Shown: positions 19,136-27,637, numbered from the stretch's first letter. The stretch is DNA of 64,000 bases from JALYZC01 sp963725645 (GCA_963725645.1 CAVRZD010000006.1:1-64000); one strand, 5' to 3'. The notes: a model not told the origin generated them from the sequence alone. A program made the numbers and translations.

Positions 19136-21007
19136 CTAGCGCCGTCGCGCCCGGAACGGCGCCAGCGGCCGGGCGAGCACCGGGATGCTCACGCCGGGCA
19201 CCGTCCCCGGCAGCTCGCGCACGGGGAGCTCGATCGTCAGGCCCGAGACGACGACGGAGAACGACCCGTTGCTCGCCCGCTGATAGGGCGCGTCGTTGCC
19301 CAGCAGCTCGAGCTTGGCCGTGTGCCCGCGCTCGAAGCGCCAGCCGCTCCCGCGCAGCTGGAAGTACACGGTGCCCCGCTGGTCCGTGGTGAGGCGGTAC
19401 TCGCCGCGACCCACCAGCGTCTGGCGCCCGTTGGGCGACACGTCCCACAACCGCGACTCGAGCTGCCCGAACGGCCCGGATGTGCGGACGGTGGCCCGCA
19501 CGGTGGGACGGCCGATGAGCGTGTAGGCCCGGACGGTGGGGCGCTGGTACACCGCCGTGCCGGGCGCGATCTCGCGCGGCACCGTGGTGCAACTGCTGCT
19601 CGTGCCGAAGTTCGGGTTGAACGCGTTCCCGGTGGCCGGGTTCCCGCCGGTCGAGGTGACGAGGCGTGCGGCGGCGCCGCCGAAGCGCACCGCGCCCGGG
19701 TGCACGGCGGACCAGCTCGGGCCGTTGAACGGCCCGCCGGCGCTGCGCGTGACCGGGCAGGTCTGCGTGAACGTCGTGACGCTCCCGGGTGCCAGTGCGC
19801 GGCCGCGGCGGCGCAGCCAGAAGTCGAAGAAGCGCAGCGCCTGGTCGTTGAAGTAGCGCTGCTGGCCGATCCGGTTGTTGCCGGCCGACCCGCGGGCGTG
19901 CCCGAGGTCGGCGAACTGCAGCGACACGTTCGCGCCGGCGCCGGGCCGGCGGGCGCGCAGGGCGTTGTACACGCGCAGGGCCTGGCCGGGGGAGAACAGG
20001 TCGTCGGTCCAGCCGTCCTGCATCAGCAGCGGCGCCGGCGTGCGCGACAGCATCCGCGAGACGCCGTGGAAGTCGAGCAGCTGGTTGGCGATCGTCCGCA
20101 CGTCCGAGCCGTAGGGCTCGCCGCGTCCGACGATCGCCTGCCACCCGACGAGGTCGGCGCCCGCGTCGGTGCCCAGCGGCGCGACGAAGCCCTTGGTCTG
20201 GCCGAACAGGAGCAGTCCGTTGACGTAGCTCTGGTTCTCGACGCCGATCGGCGCGAGGCTGGAGGCGGCCGGCACGCGGAAGTCGAGGTAGCGGCCGTTG
20301 GGAAGGAGGGCGTCGAGCAGATCGGAGCCCATCCACCGCGGGAAGGTCGCCGTGATGCTGAGCCGGCGCCCGCGCGGGCTGCGCCAGGTGGCGAAGCCGC
20401 CGCCGGGCGTGCGGATCTGGTTGCGCAGGAAGGCGAGCTCGAGGCTCTGGATCCCGCCCGAGGAGATCCCGGTCGTGCCGAGCGCGCCGATCCTGGCCAG
20501 CCCGGCGTCGACGAGCTGTCCGAGCAGGACCTGGGTATCGCGGACCTCGAAGCGCTGGTCGAACACCTTGGTCCAGCCGCGGTCGCAGCCGCCCGCCGTG
20601 CGTGATGCGGGGCTGCCGCACGAGTTGCCGAACCCGCGGGCGCTGTAGTTGACGACCAGGTACCCGCGGCGGGCGTAGAAGACGTTGTTCCAGTGGTAGG
20701 TGCTGCCGTCGCCCGGGTTGCCGCTGTCGCTCGTCGCCTCGGCGTCGGTCTTCTCGCCGCCGAACCCGTGCAGGAACACGATCGTCGGGAACGGGCCGTT
20801 CCCGCGCGTCGGCAGCGTGACGTCGACGTCCAGCGGCACGCCGTCGAAGGTCGCGACGCGCTGGTTGAGCCCGCCGTTGGGGCAGAAGCGCACGCCGTGC
20901 TGCGCGGTGCAGGTGAGGCCGAAGGGCCGCGGGGCGGCGGCGGCGCCGTCGGCGAGCGCGAGCCCGGCGGCCAGGGTGACGGCGATGGCGGCGGCCCGTC
21001 GAGCCAT
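19136..21007 (-). CDS. secreted CocE/NonD-type alpha/beta hydrolase with X-Pro dipeptidyl-peptidase-like tail
   Basis: 623 residues. The signal peptide is MARRAAAIAVTLAAGLALAD followed by an AAA-type cleavage site. The hydrolase core has IVFLHGFGGEKTDA (oxyanion side), the nucleophile elbow TGISSGGIQ near residue 184, an acid in LMQDGWTDDLFSPG and the histidine in FADLGHARGS. The C-terminal 200 residues form the jelly-roll typical of X-prolyl dipeptidyl peptidases and cocaine esterase. It probably cleaves peptides or esters outside the cell. Many relatives are annotated only as CocE/NonD hydrolases, so substrate assignment is not possible from sequence. Confidence 0.88.
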   Translation of the reverse strand: MARRAAAIAVTLAAGLALADGAAAAPRPFGLTCTAQHGVRFCPNGGLNQRVATFDGVPLDVDVTLPTRGNGPFPTIVFLHGFGGEKTDAEATSDSGNPGDGSTYHWNNVFYARRGYLVVNYSARGFGNSCGSPASRTAGGCDRGWTKVFDQRFEVRDTQVLLGQLVDAGLARIGALGTTGISSGGIQSLELAFLRNQIRTPGGGFATWRSPRGRRLSITATFPRWMGSDLLDALLPNGRYLDFRVPAASSLAPIGVENQSYVNGLLLFGQTKGFVAPLGTDAGADLVGWQAIVGRGEPYGSDVRTIANQLLDFHGVSRMLSRTPAPLLMQDGWTDDLFSPGQALRVYNALRARRPGAGANVSLQFADLGHARGSAGNNRIGQQRYFNDQALRFFDFWLRRRGRALAPGSVTTFTQTCPVTRSAGGPFNGPSWSAVHPGAVRFGGAAARLVTSTGGNPATGNAFNPNFGTSSSCTTVPREIAPGTAVYQRPTVRAYTLIGRPTVRATVRTSGPFGQLESRLWDVSPNGRQTLVGRGEYRLTTDQRGTVYFQLRGSGWRFERGHTAKLELLGNDAPYQRASNGSFSVVVSGLTIELPVRELPGTVPGVSIPVLARPLAPFRARRR

Positions 21008-21051
21008 TGGATCCCTCCTCTGGTGGACCCGCCGACCGTACCGGGTTCAGT

Positions 21052-21507
21052 TCACGCGTAGTGGACTTCGTCCGCGGCGGCCCGCTCGTCGTCGACGGGC
21101 CGCTCGCACGTCGGGCAGTACCAGCGTGCCTCGAGCCGGGTTCCGCAGGCTTCGTGCCGCGGCGGGTCGGCGTCGCGGTGCCGCGCGCCCCAGTCGGCCA
21201 GCAGCCGGAGCGCGCCGGCGAGGTCGGCGCCGGAGCTGGTCAGCTCGTAGACGTAGCGCGGCGGCCGCTTGGAGTAGGGCTGCGCGACGACGAGCCGCTG
21301 CTCGTCGAGGTGGCGCAGCCGACCGCTGAGAACGTTTGGAGCGATGCCGGGCAGGGCCCGCTGCAGGTCGCCGAAGCGGCGCGGCCCGTCGAGCAGGGCG
21401 GCGACGACGAGCAGCGTCCAGCGATCGCCGACGCTCGCGAGGGCCTCCTCGAGCGGCCCGGGCGGCGCCACGCCGGTGTCCGCGGTCGGGTCCGCCGGTT
21501 CGTTCAC
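21052..21507 (-). CDS. HxlR-family transcriptional regulator with C-terminal zinc-ribbon-like tail
   Basis: 151 residues. The winged-helix domain shows DRWTLLVVAALLDGPRRFGD and APNVLSGRLRHLDEQRLV, diagnostic of HxlR. The tail CGTRLEARWYCPTCERP carries three cysteines and could bind zinc or sense redox state, a feature seen in a subset of actinobacterial HxlR proteins. It is divergent from the tandem protease genes at 21584 and 22482 with 76 bases between starts, and that gap holds two similar TAGTnACT boxes. It is therefore a good candidate regulator of the proteases and of itself. Confidence 0.9.
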   Translation of the reverse strand: MNEPADPTADTGVAPPGPLEEALASVGDRWTLLVVAALLDGPRRFGDLQRALPGIAPNVLSGRLRHLDEQRLVVAQPYSKRPPRYVYELTSSGADLAGALRLLADWGARHRDADPPRHEACGTRLEARWYCPTCERPVDDERAAADEVHYA

Positions 21508-21541
21508 GCGGTCAAGGGTAGCCGCGTTCGATGCTGTAGGG

Positions 21542-21568
21542 TAGTCACTTGCAATCAGCTAGTAACTA
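21542..21568. promoter_or_regulatory. probable HxlR operator, two TAGTnACT boxes
   Basis: TAGTCACTT at 21542-21550 and TAGTAACTA at 21560-21568 are near-palindromic boxes set 18 bases apart, about two helical turns. They lie between the divergent HxlR and protease genes and end at the protease ribosome-binding site (GGGAGGAG, 21569-21576). Position and spacing fit a dimeric winged-helix repressor. Confidence 0.55.
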
Positions 21569-21583
21569 GGGAGGAGCGGACCC

Positions 21584-22480
21584 ATGGCAGCCACACAGGA
21601 CTTCTCCGCGGCCATCCGCGCCGCCGCCGAGGGTGTCGGCCCGGCGGTCGTGGGCCTCGGCCGGGGCTGGGGGCTCGGCAGCGGCGTCGTGGTCGGCGAC
21701 GGCCGCGTGCTGACCAACGCCCACAACCTGCGACGCGACGAGCCCACCGTCGTCTTCGCCGACGACCGCCGCGAGACCGCGAGCATCCTCGCTGCCGATC
21801 GCGACCTCGACCTCGCCGTGCTCGAGGTCGATACCGGTGACGCCTCTCCGGTCGCCTGGGCCGACGCCGGCGAGCCGCCGATCGGCACGCCGGTGCTCGC
21901 GCTCGCCAACCCCGGCGGCCGCGGCCTGCGCGTCACCCCGGGCTATGTCTCGGCCGCCGCCCGCACCTTCCGCGGCCCGCGCGGCCGGCGCGTCGCCGGC
22001 GCGATCGAGCACACCGCGCCGCTTCCGCGCGGCTCGGCCGGCGGCCCGCTCGTCGACCTCGACGGCGCGCTGCTCGGCCTCAACGCCGTCCGGCTGTCCG
22101 GCGGGCTGATCCTCGCGCTGCCGGCCGCCGCGCTGCGCGACCGCATCGACGCGCTGGCCCGCGGCGAGGCGACCTCGTCGCGGCGCCTCGGCGTCGCGGT
22201 CGCGCCGCCGCGTGTGGCGCGGCGCCTGCGGGGCGCTGTGGGCCTCCCCGAGCGCGAGGGCGTGCTGGTGCGCGCCGTCGAGGACGGCAGCCCCGCCGAC
22301 CGCGCGGGCCTCGAGCGCGGCGACCTGATCGTCGCGGCCGCTGGCCGACCGGTCGAGGACGTCGACACCCTGTACGCCGCGCTCGACGCCGCGGCCGCGA
22401 CGCTCGCCCTGACCGTCCTGCGGGGGACGGAGGAGACCGAGCTGACCGTCGCCTTCGACGGCGAGACCGCGGAGGTGTGA
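21584..22480 (+). CDS. HtrA-like S1C serine protease with PDZ domain, no signal peptide
   Basis: 298 residues. The trypsin-like domain carries the triad as VLTNAHNLRR (His), DRDLDLAVLEV (Asp) and LPRGSAGGPLVD (Ser). A PDZ domain follows from about residue 200, with the carboxylate loop region RRLGVAV and a VEDGSPADRAGLERGDLI core. No N-terminal hydrophobic segment is visible; the protein begins MAATQDFSAAIRAAAEG. It should therefore be cytoplasmic, unlike classical HtrA/DegP. GGGAGGAG precedes ATG 21584. The partner protease starts one base after its stop. Confidence 0.87.
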   Translation: MAATQDFSAAIRAAAEGVGPAVVGLGRGWGLGSGVVVGDGRVLTNAHNLRRDEPTVVFADDRRETASILAADRDLDLAVLEVDTGDASPVAWADAGEPPIGTPVLALANPGGRGLRVTPGYVSAAARTFRGPRGRRVAGAIEHTAPLPRGSAGGPLVDLDGALLGLNAVRLSGGLILALPAAALRDRIDALARGEATSSRRLGVAVAPPRVARRLRGAVGLPEREGVLVRAVEDGSPADRAGLERGDLIVAAAGRPVEDVDTLYAALDAAAATLALTVLRGTEETELTVAFDGETAEV

Positions 22481-22481
22481 C

Positions 22482-23486
22482 ATGGCCGCCGCCACCGAGA
22501 TCCCCTTCCAGCAACCCGAGCCGGCCGACGCCGAGGCCGAGCGCGCCGCGCTCGACGCGTACTCGCGCACGGTGGTCGGCGTCGCGGAGGCGCTTTCGCC
22601 GTCGGTCGCCAACCTGCGCGTTACCCGCCGCGGGCGCGGCGGCCAGGTTCCGGCGGGAGCCGGCAGCGGTGTCGTGCTCACGCCCGACGGCTTCCTGCTC
22701 ACCTCCGCCCACGTCGTGAGCGGGCGCTCGCCGCGACGGGGCCGCGCCACGTTCGTGGACGGCCGCGACTTCAGCTTCGAGATCGTCGGCACCGACCCGC
22801 TGTCGGACCTGGCGGTGCTGCGCGCGGACGCGTCGGACCTGGCGCCCGCGATGCTCGGGGACGCCGAGCCCCTGCGCCCGGGCCAGCTCGTCGTGGCGAT
22901 CGGCAACCCGAACGGGCTCGCCGGGTCCGTCACCGCCGGCGTCGTGTCCGCGCTGGGGCGCTCGCTCCCGGCGCGCGCCGGCCGCGCGGTGCGCGTGATC
23001 GACAACGTGATCCAGACCGACGCGGCGCTCAACCCCGGCAACTCCGGCGGCGCGCTGGCCGACAGCGCGGGGCGGGTGGTCGGCGTGAACACGGCCGTGG
23101 CGGGCGTCGGGCTCGGGCTCGCGGTCCCCATCAACGCCGCCACGCGGCGCGTGATCGGTCAGCTGATGTCGGGCGGGCGCGTCCGCCGCGCCTACCTCGG
23201 CATCGCCGGCGGCTCGCGGCCGCTCCCGCCCGGCGGGCGCCGGCGCTTCGGGGAGCGCACCGGCGTCGAGGTGGTCGAGGTCGTGGTCGACAGCCCGGCC
23301 CAGCGCGCCGACCTGCGCGCCGAGGACCTGATCGTCGAGGTGGACGGGCGCGCCGTCACCGGCGTGGACGACCTTCAGCGCCTGATGGTGGCCGAGCGCA
23401 TCGGCGCGACCGTCGCGGTCACGCTGCTGCGCGGGGCGCGGACGGTCACGCTCGAGCTGGTTCCGGCGGAGCTCGAGACCCGCTGA
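22482..23486 (+). CDS. second HtrA-like S1C protease with PDZ domain, no signal peptide
   Basis: 334 residues, closer to canonical HtrA than its neighbour: LLTSAHVVSG (His), DPLSDLAVLRAD (Asp), and ALNPGNSGGALADS (Ser), followed by a GLGLAVPIN strand and a C-terminal PDZ domain with DSPAQRADLRAEDLI. The N-terminal 30 residues are polar and acidic, with no signal or anchor. It starts one base after the stop of the upstream protease, so the two are co-translated and may form a mixed oligomer. Its end overlaps the convergent MFS gene by 41 bases. Confidence 0.9.
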   Translation: MAAATEIPFQQPEPADAEAERAALDAYSRTVVGVAEALSPSVANLRVTRRGRGGQVPAGAGSGVVLTPDGFLLTSAHVVSGRSPRRGRATFVDGRDFSFEIVGTDPLSDLAVLRADASDLAPAMLGDAEPLRPGQLVVAIGNPNGLAGSVTAGVVSALGRSLPARAGRAVRVIDNVIQTDAALNPGNSGGALADSAGRVVGVNTAVAGVGLGLAVPINAATRRVIGQLMSGGRVRRAYLGIAGGSRPLPPGGRRRFGERTGVEVVEVVVDSPAQRADLRAEDLIVEVDGRAVTGVDDLQRLMVAERIGATVAVTLLRGARTVTLELVPAELETR

Positions 23487-25056
23487 CGCTCGCGAGATCC
23501 TGGCTGGCGCCGACGAGCGCGCCGCCGGGGCACTCCTCGCACGGCACGACGCGGCGGGGGTTGACGATCCCCGCCAAAGAGATCGCCCCGCCGAAGGCGA
23601 CGAGGAACGCGGAGAGGATGATGCCGACGTCGAAGGCGTGCTCGGAGGACGCCGTGAACGCGCGCACGAGCACGCGGCGCTCGCCGGGCGGCACCCCGGT
23701 GACGGTGGCGCCCCCGAGCGGTCGCTTCTTGGCCTCGGCGACCGCGGCCCGGGCGGGCGGGCTCAGCCGACCCACCGGCACGCGCTGGTCCAGCCGCGAG
23801 GCGAAGCTCGCCGAGGCGACCGCTCCGATCACCGCCACGGCCAGCAGGCCCGCGACGCGCGCGAGCGCGTTGTTGACCCCCGAGGCGACTCCGGCGCGAT
23901 CCCTGTTGACCGCCCCGAGCACGGTGGAGGTCAGCGGCGCCACGGTCATCGACAGGCCGAGGCCGAAGACGACGAGGCCCGGCAGCACCTGGCTGGCGTA
24001 GTCGGCCGAGGCGTCGATCCGCAGCAGCAGCAGCGTGCCGGCGGCCGCCACGAGCGGCCCGAAGCCCATGAGCAGGCGCGGGCCGATGCGGTCGGCGAGG
24101 CCTCCGAAGCGCCGCGAGAGGAAGAACATGAGGGCGGTGATCGGGAGCAGCGCCAGCCCGGCCTGGACCGGCGTGTAGTTCGCGACCTGCTGGAGGAAGA
24201 GCGGCAGCAGGAAGGTCATCGCCCCGAGCCCCATGTAGGTGGTGAGCGTGGCGAGGTTGCCGATCGAGAAGTTGCGGTTCCGGAAGAGCTCGAGGGGCAT
24301 CATCGGGGCCGGAGAGCGGCGCTCTTGGAGGATGAAGAGCACGGCGGCGACGACGCCGACGGCGATCGAGCCGAGGACCACCGTGTCCCACCCGCGAACC
24401 GGCTGCTCCGTGAGGCCGAAGACGGGACCGGCGAGAGCGATCGCCCCGAGCGCAGCGCCCAGCCAGTCGATCTGGCGGTGCGAGGGCATGTCGGCGGACG
24501 CGGGCACCCCCTCGGCGATGAGCCACAGCGTGACCAGGACGACCGGGATGTTGATCGCGAAGATGAGTCGCCACGACGCCGCCTCGATGAGCAGGCCACC
24601 GAGCAGCGGGCCCAGCACGCCGGCGATGGCCCCGAACGCGGTCCACGTGCCGATCGCGCTGCCGCGCTCGTCCTCGGGGAAGACGTGCGTGATGATCGCC
24701 AGCGTGCTCGGCGTGAGCAGCGCCGCGAAGACGCCCTGCACCGCGCGAAACGCGCAGAGGAACTCGATCGACGGGGCCACGGCGCACAGCACCGAGCTGA
24801 CGCCGAAGCCGATGACGCCAATGAAGAAGACCCGGCGCTGCCCGAAGATGTCGCCGAGCGAGCCGCCGATGAGCAGCAACGCCGACAGCGTGAGCAGGTA
24901 GGCCTCCACCACCCACTGCTGGCCCGTCATCCCGCCGCCGAGGTCGCCGCGAATCGCCGGCAGCGCGATGTTGACCACCGTCGAGTCGAGGAAGACGATT
25001 CCCGTCCCGAGGATGGCGGCCACCAGCGTGATCCGCTTCTCCCGGGCGGTGGCCAT
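23446..25056 (-). CDS. MFS drug exporter, DHA2 (14-helix EmrB/QacA) family
   Basis: 536 residues with 14 predicted helices. The signatures are FLDSTVVNIALPAI in helix 1, GGSLGDIFGQRR in the loop between helices 2 and 3, and motif C-like GVLGPLLGGLL in helix 5. It is a proton-driven exporter of drugs or metabolites. A periplasmic-side insert of about 60 residues between the last two helices includes QRVPVGRLSPPARAA. The extreme tail adds VVPCEECPGG, a CxxC pair of unknown meaning. The 3' end overlaps the htrA-like gene by 41 bases on the opposite strand. Confidence 0.92.
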   Translation of the reverse strand: MATAREKRITLVAAILGTGIVFLDSTVVNIALPAIRGDLGGGMTGQQWVVEAYLLTLSALLLIGGSLGDIFGQRRVFFIGVIGFGVSSVLCAVAPSIEFLCAFRAVQGVFAALLTPSTLAIITHVFPEDERGSAIGTWTAFGAIAGVLGPLLGGLLIEAASWRLIFAINIPVVLVTLWLIAEGVPASADMPSHRQIDWLGAALGAIALAGPVFGLTEQPVRGWDTVVLGSIAVGVVAAVLFILQERRSPAPMMPLELFRNRNFSIGNLATLTTYMGLGAMTFLLPLFLQQVANYTPVQAGLALLPITALMFFLSRRFGGLADRIGPRLLMGFGPLVAAAGTLLLLRIDASADYASQVLPGLVVFGLGLSMTVAPLTSTVLGAVNRDRAGVASGVNNALARVAGLLAVAVIGAVASASFASRLDQRVPVGRLSPPARAAVAEAKKRPLGGATVTGVPPGERRVLVRAFTASSEHAFDVGIILSAFLVAFGGAISLAGIVNPRRVVPCEECPGGALVGASQDLASVSGSRAPPEPARA

Positions 25057-25093
25057 TGACCGACGCTAGCGAAGCGCGCAAGCGCGCCCCGGC

Positions 25094-25285
25094 TCAGGTG
25101 GCCGTCGGGGCGAGCACCGCGACGACGAGCACGGCGACGACGAGCAGCGAGAGGCCGAGCGCCGCGAGGTCGCGCGCGCGACGGCGGCGATGCGCGCGGG
25201 CTCGGTCGCGTCCGCGCCCCCAGGCCCGCTCACGCCGGGTGAGCGTGCTGGTGTAGATGTGAACCGGGGGAGTCCTGACGGCCAT
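25094..25285 (-). CDS. small single-helix membrane protein, 63 aa
   Basis: A basic, Arg-rich N-terminal half is followed by one C-terminal helix, LAALGLSLLVVAVLVVAVLA, so it would be tail-anchored with its N-terminus in the cytoplasm. I see no clear ribosome-binding site before the ATG at 25285, and no family is recognised. It sits upstream of the MFS gene in the same direction with 37 bases between. The membrane helix makes it plausible, but the call is moderate only. Confidence 0.45.
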   Translation of the reverse strand: MAVRTPPVHIYTSTLTRRERAWGRGRDRARAHRRRRARDLAALGLSLLVVAVLVVAVLAPTAT

Positions 25286-25413
25286 CGACGAGGAAAGGCG
25301 GCCCGTCGTTCGTGACGAAACGCATCCAAGACGGACGGTAGCGTGGGGTCAAGACGGCCCGCGCCAAGTTCCTGCACCGTCCGTGGTTTTGTGAGAGGGT
25401 CGGCGGCCCGCGG

Positions 25414-25824
25414 ATGCCGTCCCGCCGAACCCCAGTCGTCGCCCTCGCCGTCGCTTTCACGCTGGCCGCGCTGTTGGCCGCCGGCTGCGGCGACAGCAAG
25501 CCGTCGTACTGCTCCAAGGTCGACGACCTCGAGCTCGCGGTCCAGGACCTCAAGGAGGTCGATCTCTCGAAGGGCCTTTCCGGGGTGAGCTCGGCCATAT
25601 CCAAGGTAGGGACCAGCGCGACCGCCGCGCTCGACGCGGCCAAGGCGGACTTCCCCACCGAGACCGGCCGGATCGACTCGTCGGTCTCGACGCTGAAGAC
25701 CACCGTCGACCAGCTTCCGAGCTCGCCGTCGGCGACGCAGATCGCGACGCTCGCCCTCGCGGTCAGGTCGGTGGTCACCGCGGTCGACGGCTTCGTCAGC
25801 CAGACCAAGAAGAAGTGTGGCTAG
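25414..25824 (+). CDS. small lipoprotein, 136 aa, unknown function
   Basis: The N-terminus MPSRRTPVVALAVAFTLAAL leads to a lipobox LLAAGC, so it should be lipidated at the cysteine and anchored outside. The mature part is mostly helical and Ala/Ser-rich, with two other cysteines (SYCSK near the start and KKKCG at the end) that could form a disulfide. A helical extracytoplasmic bundle is likely. No named family is recognised. It is convergent with the NAD(P)-binding gene, and the two stops lie in a small palindrome at 25821-25833. Confidence 0.75.
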   Translation: MPSRRTPVVALAVAFTLAALLAAGCGDSKPSYCSKVDDLELAVQDLKEVDLSKGLSGVSSAISKVGTSATAALDAAKADFPTETGRIDSSVSTLKTTVDQLPSSPSATQIATLALAVRSVVTAVDGFVSQTKKKCG

Positions 25825-25829
25825 CTTAG

Positions 25830-26468
25830 CTAGAGCGCCGCGATCGCCTCGGCGATCGGCGTCTCGCCCTCGAGCACCTCGAAGGTGCGCCCGATCGCCG
25901 ACGGCGTATCCAGCACGGCCAGCAGGACGGCGGCGGTGTCGCCGCGGGTGATCGACCCGCGGCGGCCCAGGCTCGCCGCGGCCTCGACCAGCCCCGTGGC
26001 CGGGTCGTCGGTCAGCCGGCCCGGCCGCACGATCGTGAAGTCCAACCCGCTGTCGCGCAGGGCGGCGTCCGCGTCGGCCTTCGCCTGCAGGTACGCGCGC
26101 ATCGGGCTCGCGCCCGCGTCCGGGTCCCCTGCGCCCATCGAGCTCACCATCACGTAGCGGGTCACGCGGTTGGCCTGGGCGGCGTCGATCAGGCTGACCG
26201 CGCCGCCGTAGTCGACCGTCCGCTTGCGCGCCGGACCGCTGCCCGGCCCGGCGCCGGCGGCCATCACGACCGCGTCGGCTCCGGCGACCAGCGACGTGAT
26301 GCTCCCGCTCTCGACGTCGCCCACCAGCGCCTCGGCGCCGACCGCGCGGAGGTCGTCGGCGTGGTCGGGGTTGCGCACGATGCCGCGCGCGCGGTCGCCC
26401 CGTGCCGCGAGCAGCCCGAGCAGCCGCAACGCAACCTGACCATGTCCTCCGAGTACGACGACGTCCAT
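25830..26468 (-). CDS. NAD(P)-binding Rossmann protein, NmrA/SDR-like
   Basis: 212 residues. MDVVVLGGHGQVALRLLGLL is the dinucleotide-binding start (GxxGxxA), followed by DADDL-type loop sequence, GDVESGSI, ADAVVMAAGAG and YVMVSSMGA. This is the atypical short-chain dehydrogenase group that includes NmrA-like regulators and YwnB/HSCARG-like sensors. The usual catalytic Tyr-x-x-x-Lys is replaced by AYLQAKADAD, which keeps a Tyr and Lys at about the right spacing. It is divergent from doxX, so a redox-related role is possible but not shown. Confidence 0.83.
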   Translation of the reverse strand: MDVVVLGGHGQVALRLLGLLAARGDRARGIVRNPDHADDLRAVGAEALVGDVESGSITSLVAGADAVVMAAGAGPGSGPARKRTVDYGGAVSLIDAAQANRVTRYVMVSSMGAGDPDAGASPMRAYLQAKADADAALRDSGLDFTIVRPGRLTDDPATGLVEAAASLGRRGSITRGDTAAVLLAVLDTPSAIGRTFEVLEGETPIAEAIAAL

Positions 26469-26498
26469 CGGAGTAGAGGGTCGCATACGGGTGGTTAG

Positions 26499-26528
26499 TT
26501 GCGCGTACAAGCGTCGTGGCGCTATAAT
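26499..26528 (+). promoter_or_regulatory. sigma-70-type promoter for doxX
   Basis: TTGCGC (26499-26504), an 18-base spacer and a perfect TATAAT (26523-26528). The -10 stands out in this GC-rich DNA. The start site would lie near 26535, giving a 5' leader of about 60 bases before doxX. Confidence 0.7.
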
Positions 26529-26531
26529 GCG

Positions 26532-26555
26532 TGCGCGCGCATATAACTGCGCGCA
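26532..26555 (+). promoter_or_regulatory. inverted repeat at the doxX transcription start
   Basis: TGCGCGC (26532-26538) and GCGCGCA (26549-26555) flank a 10-base AT-richer centre, directly after the -10 element. It could be a repressor site or form a hairpin in the leader. Confidence 0.4.
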
Positions 26556-26596
26556 GCAAATCCTTGACGGCAACACCCCTCTCCAGGAGGTGGACC

Positions 26597-27121
26597 ATGA
26601 ATATCGGACTTCTCATCGTTCGGATCGTCGTCGGCCTGTACTTCGTCGGGCACGGCGCGCAGAAGCTGTTCGGCGTGGCGGGAGGGCACGGCCTGAACGG
26701 GACCGGGCAGTTCTTCGAGGGCATGGGAATGCGCCCCGGCCGGTGGAACGCCTTCGCCGCCGGCGCGGCCGAGCTGACCGCCGGCATCCTGCTGGCGCTC
26801 GGACTGCTGACCCCGCTCGCCGCGGCGCTCGTGACGGCCGTGATGATCGTCGCGATCGCGACCGTGCACCTGAGCAAGGGCCCGTGGAACAGCGACGGTG
26901 GCTTCGAGCTCAACCTCGTCTACATCGCGATCGTGTTCGCCCTCGCGGGCGTTGGCGCCGGCGAGTGGTCGCTCGACAACGCGCTCGGGCTCGACGTCGC
27001 CGGGACCGACTGGGCGATCGGGGCGCTGGGCATCGGGATCCTCGGTGCGATCGGCCCGCTCGCCCACCGGGCGCTCGGGCAGCGCTCGGCCGGGCACCCC
27101 GCCTCGACCACCCCTGCCTGA
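26597..27121 (+). CDS. DoxX-family membrane protein
   Basis: 174 residues with four helices; the family pattern is LIVRIVVGLYFVGHGAQKLF, then GHGLNGTGQFFEGMGMRPG, and AELTAGILLALGLLTPLAAA. DoxX-like proteins are small membrane proteins linked to quinone-dependent redox reactions and oxidative-stress defence; a biochemical role for this copy is not known. AGGAGG precedes ATG 26597 at ideal spacing, a strong promoter lies upstream and a strong hairpin follows, so it looks like a well-expressed single-gene unit. Confidence 0.9.
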   Translation: MNIGLLIVRIVVGLYFVGHGAQKLFGVAGGHGLNGTGQFFEGMGMRPGRWNAFAAGAAELTAGILLALGLLTPLAAALVTAVMIVAIATVHLSKGPWNSDGGFELNLVYIAIVFALAGVGAGEWSLDNALGLDVAGTDWAIGALGIGILGAIGPLAHRALGQRSAGHPASTTPA

Positions 27122-27140
27122 GCGGCGCGGCTCCCGAACA

Positions 27141-27176
27141 CACGACGGGCCCGGCGCGATTGCCGGGCCCGTCGTG
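27141..27176. terminator. strong hairpin terminator after doxX
   Basis: A perfect 15-base stem: CACGACGGGCCCGGC (27141-27155) and its complement at 27162-27176, with loop GCGATT. No clear T-run follows on the plus strand. It lies between convergent genes and may serve both. Confidence 0.75.
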
Positions 27177-27206
27177 CGCGTTTCGGGGGAGGAGTTGGTG
27201 TGGCGC

Positions 27207-27557
27207 TCAGCCGGTGGTGTGCCGCCGGGCGGCCAGCGGCCGCGGCCGGGTGCTGCGGCGGCCGGTCGCGCGGGCCGCGACGTCCAGCTGGGCGGCGCGC
27301 ATACGCAGCAGGCGCACGATGCCCGCCGACGGCCGGAACGGATCGGCGATCGCGAGGTTCGAGGAGATGGACACCGCGGCCCAGAGCTGGCCGTCGACCT
27401 CGGCCACGAGCAGCTCGCCCGCGGGGAGCCGCCGGCAGTCGAGCGCGGCCAGCCGCGCCAGGGCGGCGGCGTCGTCGGGATAGGCACGCCGGATGGTGAC
27501 CTGGTCGGGTGTGCCGCCTGGCTCGATCGTATGATGTCTAGTGGGAAACAATCTCAT
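27207..27557 (-). CDS. short GNAT-like protein, 116 aa
   Basis: After a 20-residue lead, VTIRRAYPDDAAALARLAAL is the typical first strand and helix of a GNAT acetyltransferase, followed by ELLVAEVDGQLWAAVSISSN. The acetyl-CoA-binding part (motif A) is missing: the protein ends after RLLRMRAAQLDV and a basic tail. Many Solirubrobacterales-type genomes carry such half-GNAT proteins, which are probably not active enzymes by themselves. The start at 27557 overlaps the leader of the divergent mocR-like gene. A promoter for this gene is proposed at 27610-27637. Confidence 0.65.
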   Translation of the reverse strand: MRLFPTRHHTIEPGGTPDQVTIRRAYPDDAAALARLAALDCRRLPAGELLVAEVDGQLWAAVSISSNLAIADPFRPSAGIVRLLRMRAAQLDVAARATGRRSTRPRPLAARRHTTG

Positions 27558-27609
27558 AACACTTGCCCATCAGAGCCGATTTGTGCGACACTCAGCTCCG
27601 ACATCGGGC

Positions 27610-27637
27610 ACAGTATCGGCCAACAAACACCTGTCAA
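27610..27637 (-). promoter_or_regulatory. leftward promoter for the GNAT-like gene
   Basis: On the minus strand, TTGACA (complement of 27632-27637), a 16-base spacer, and TACTGT (complement of 27610-27615). The -35 is perfect and overlaps the mocR-like start codon, so the two genes may interfere with each other. Confidence 0.5.
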
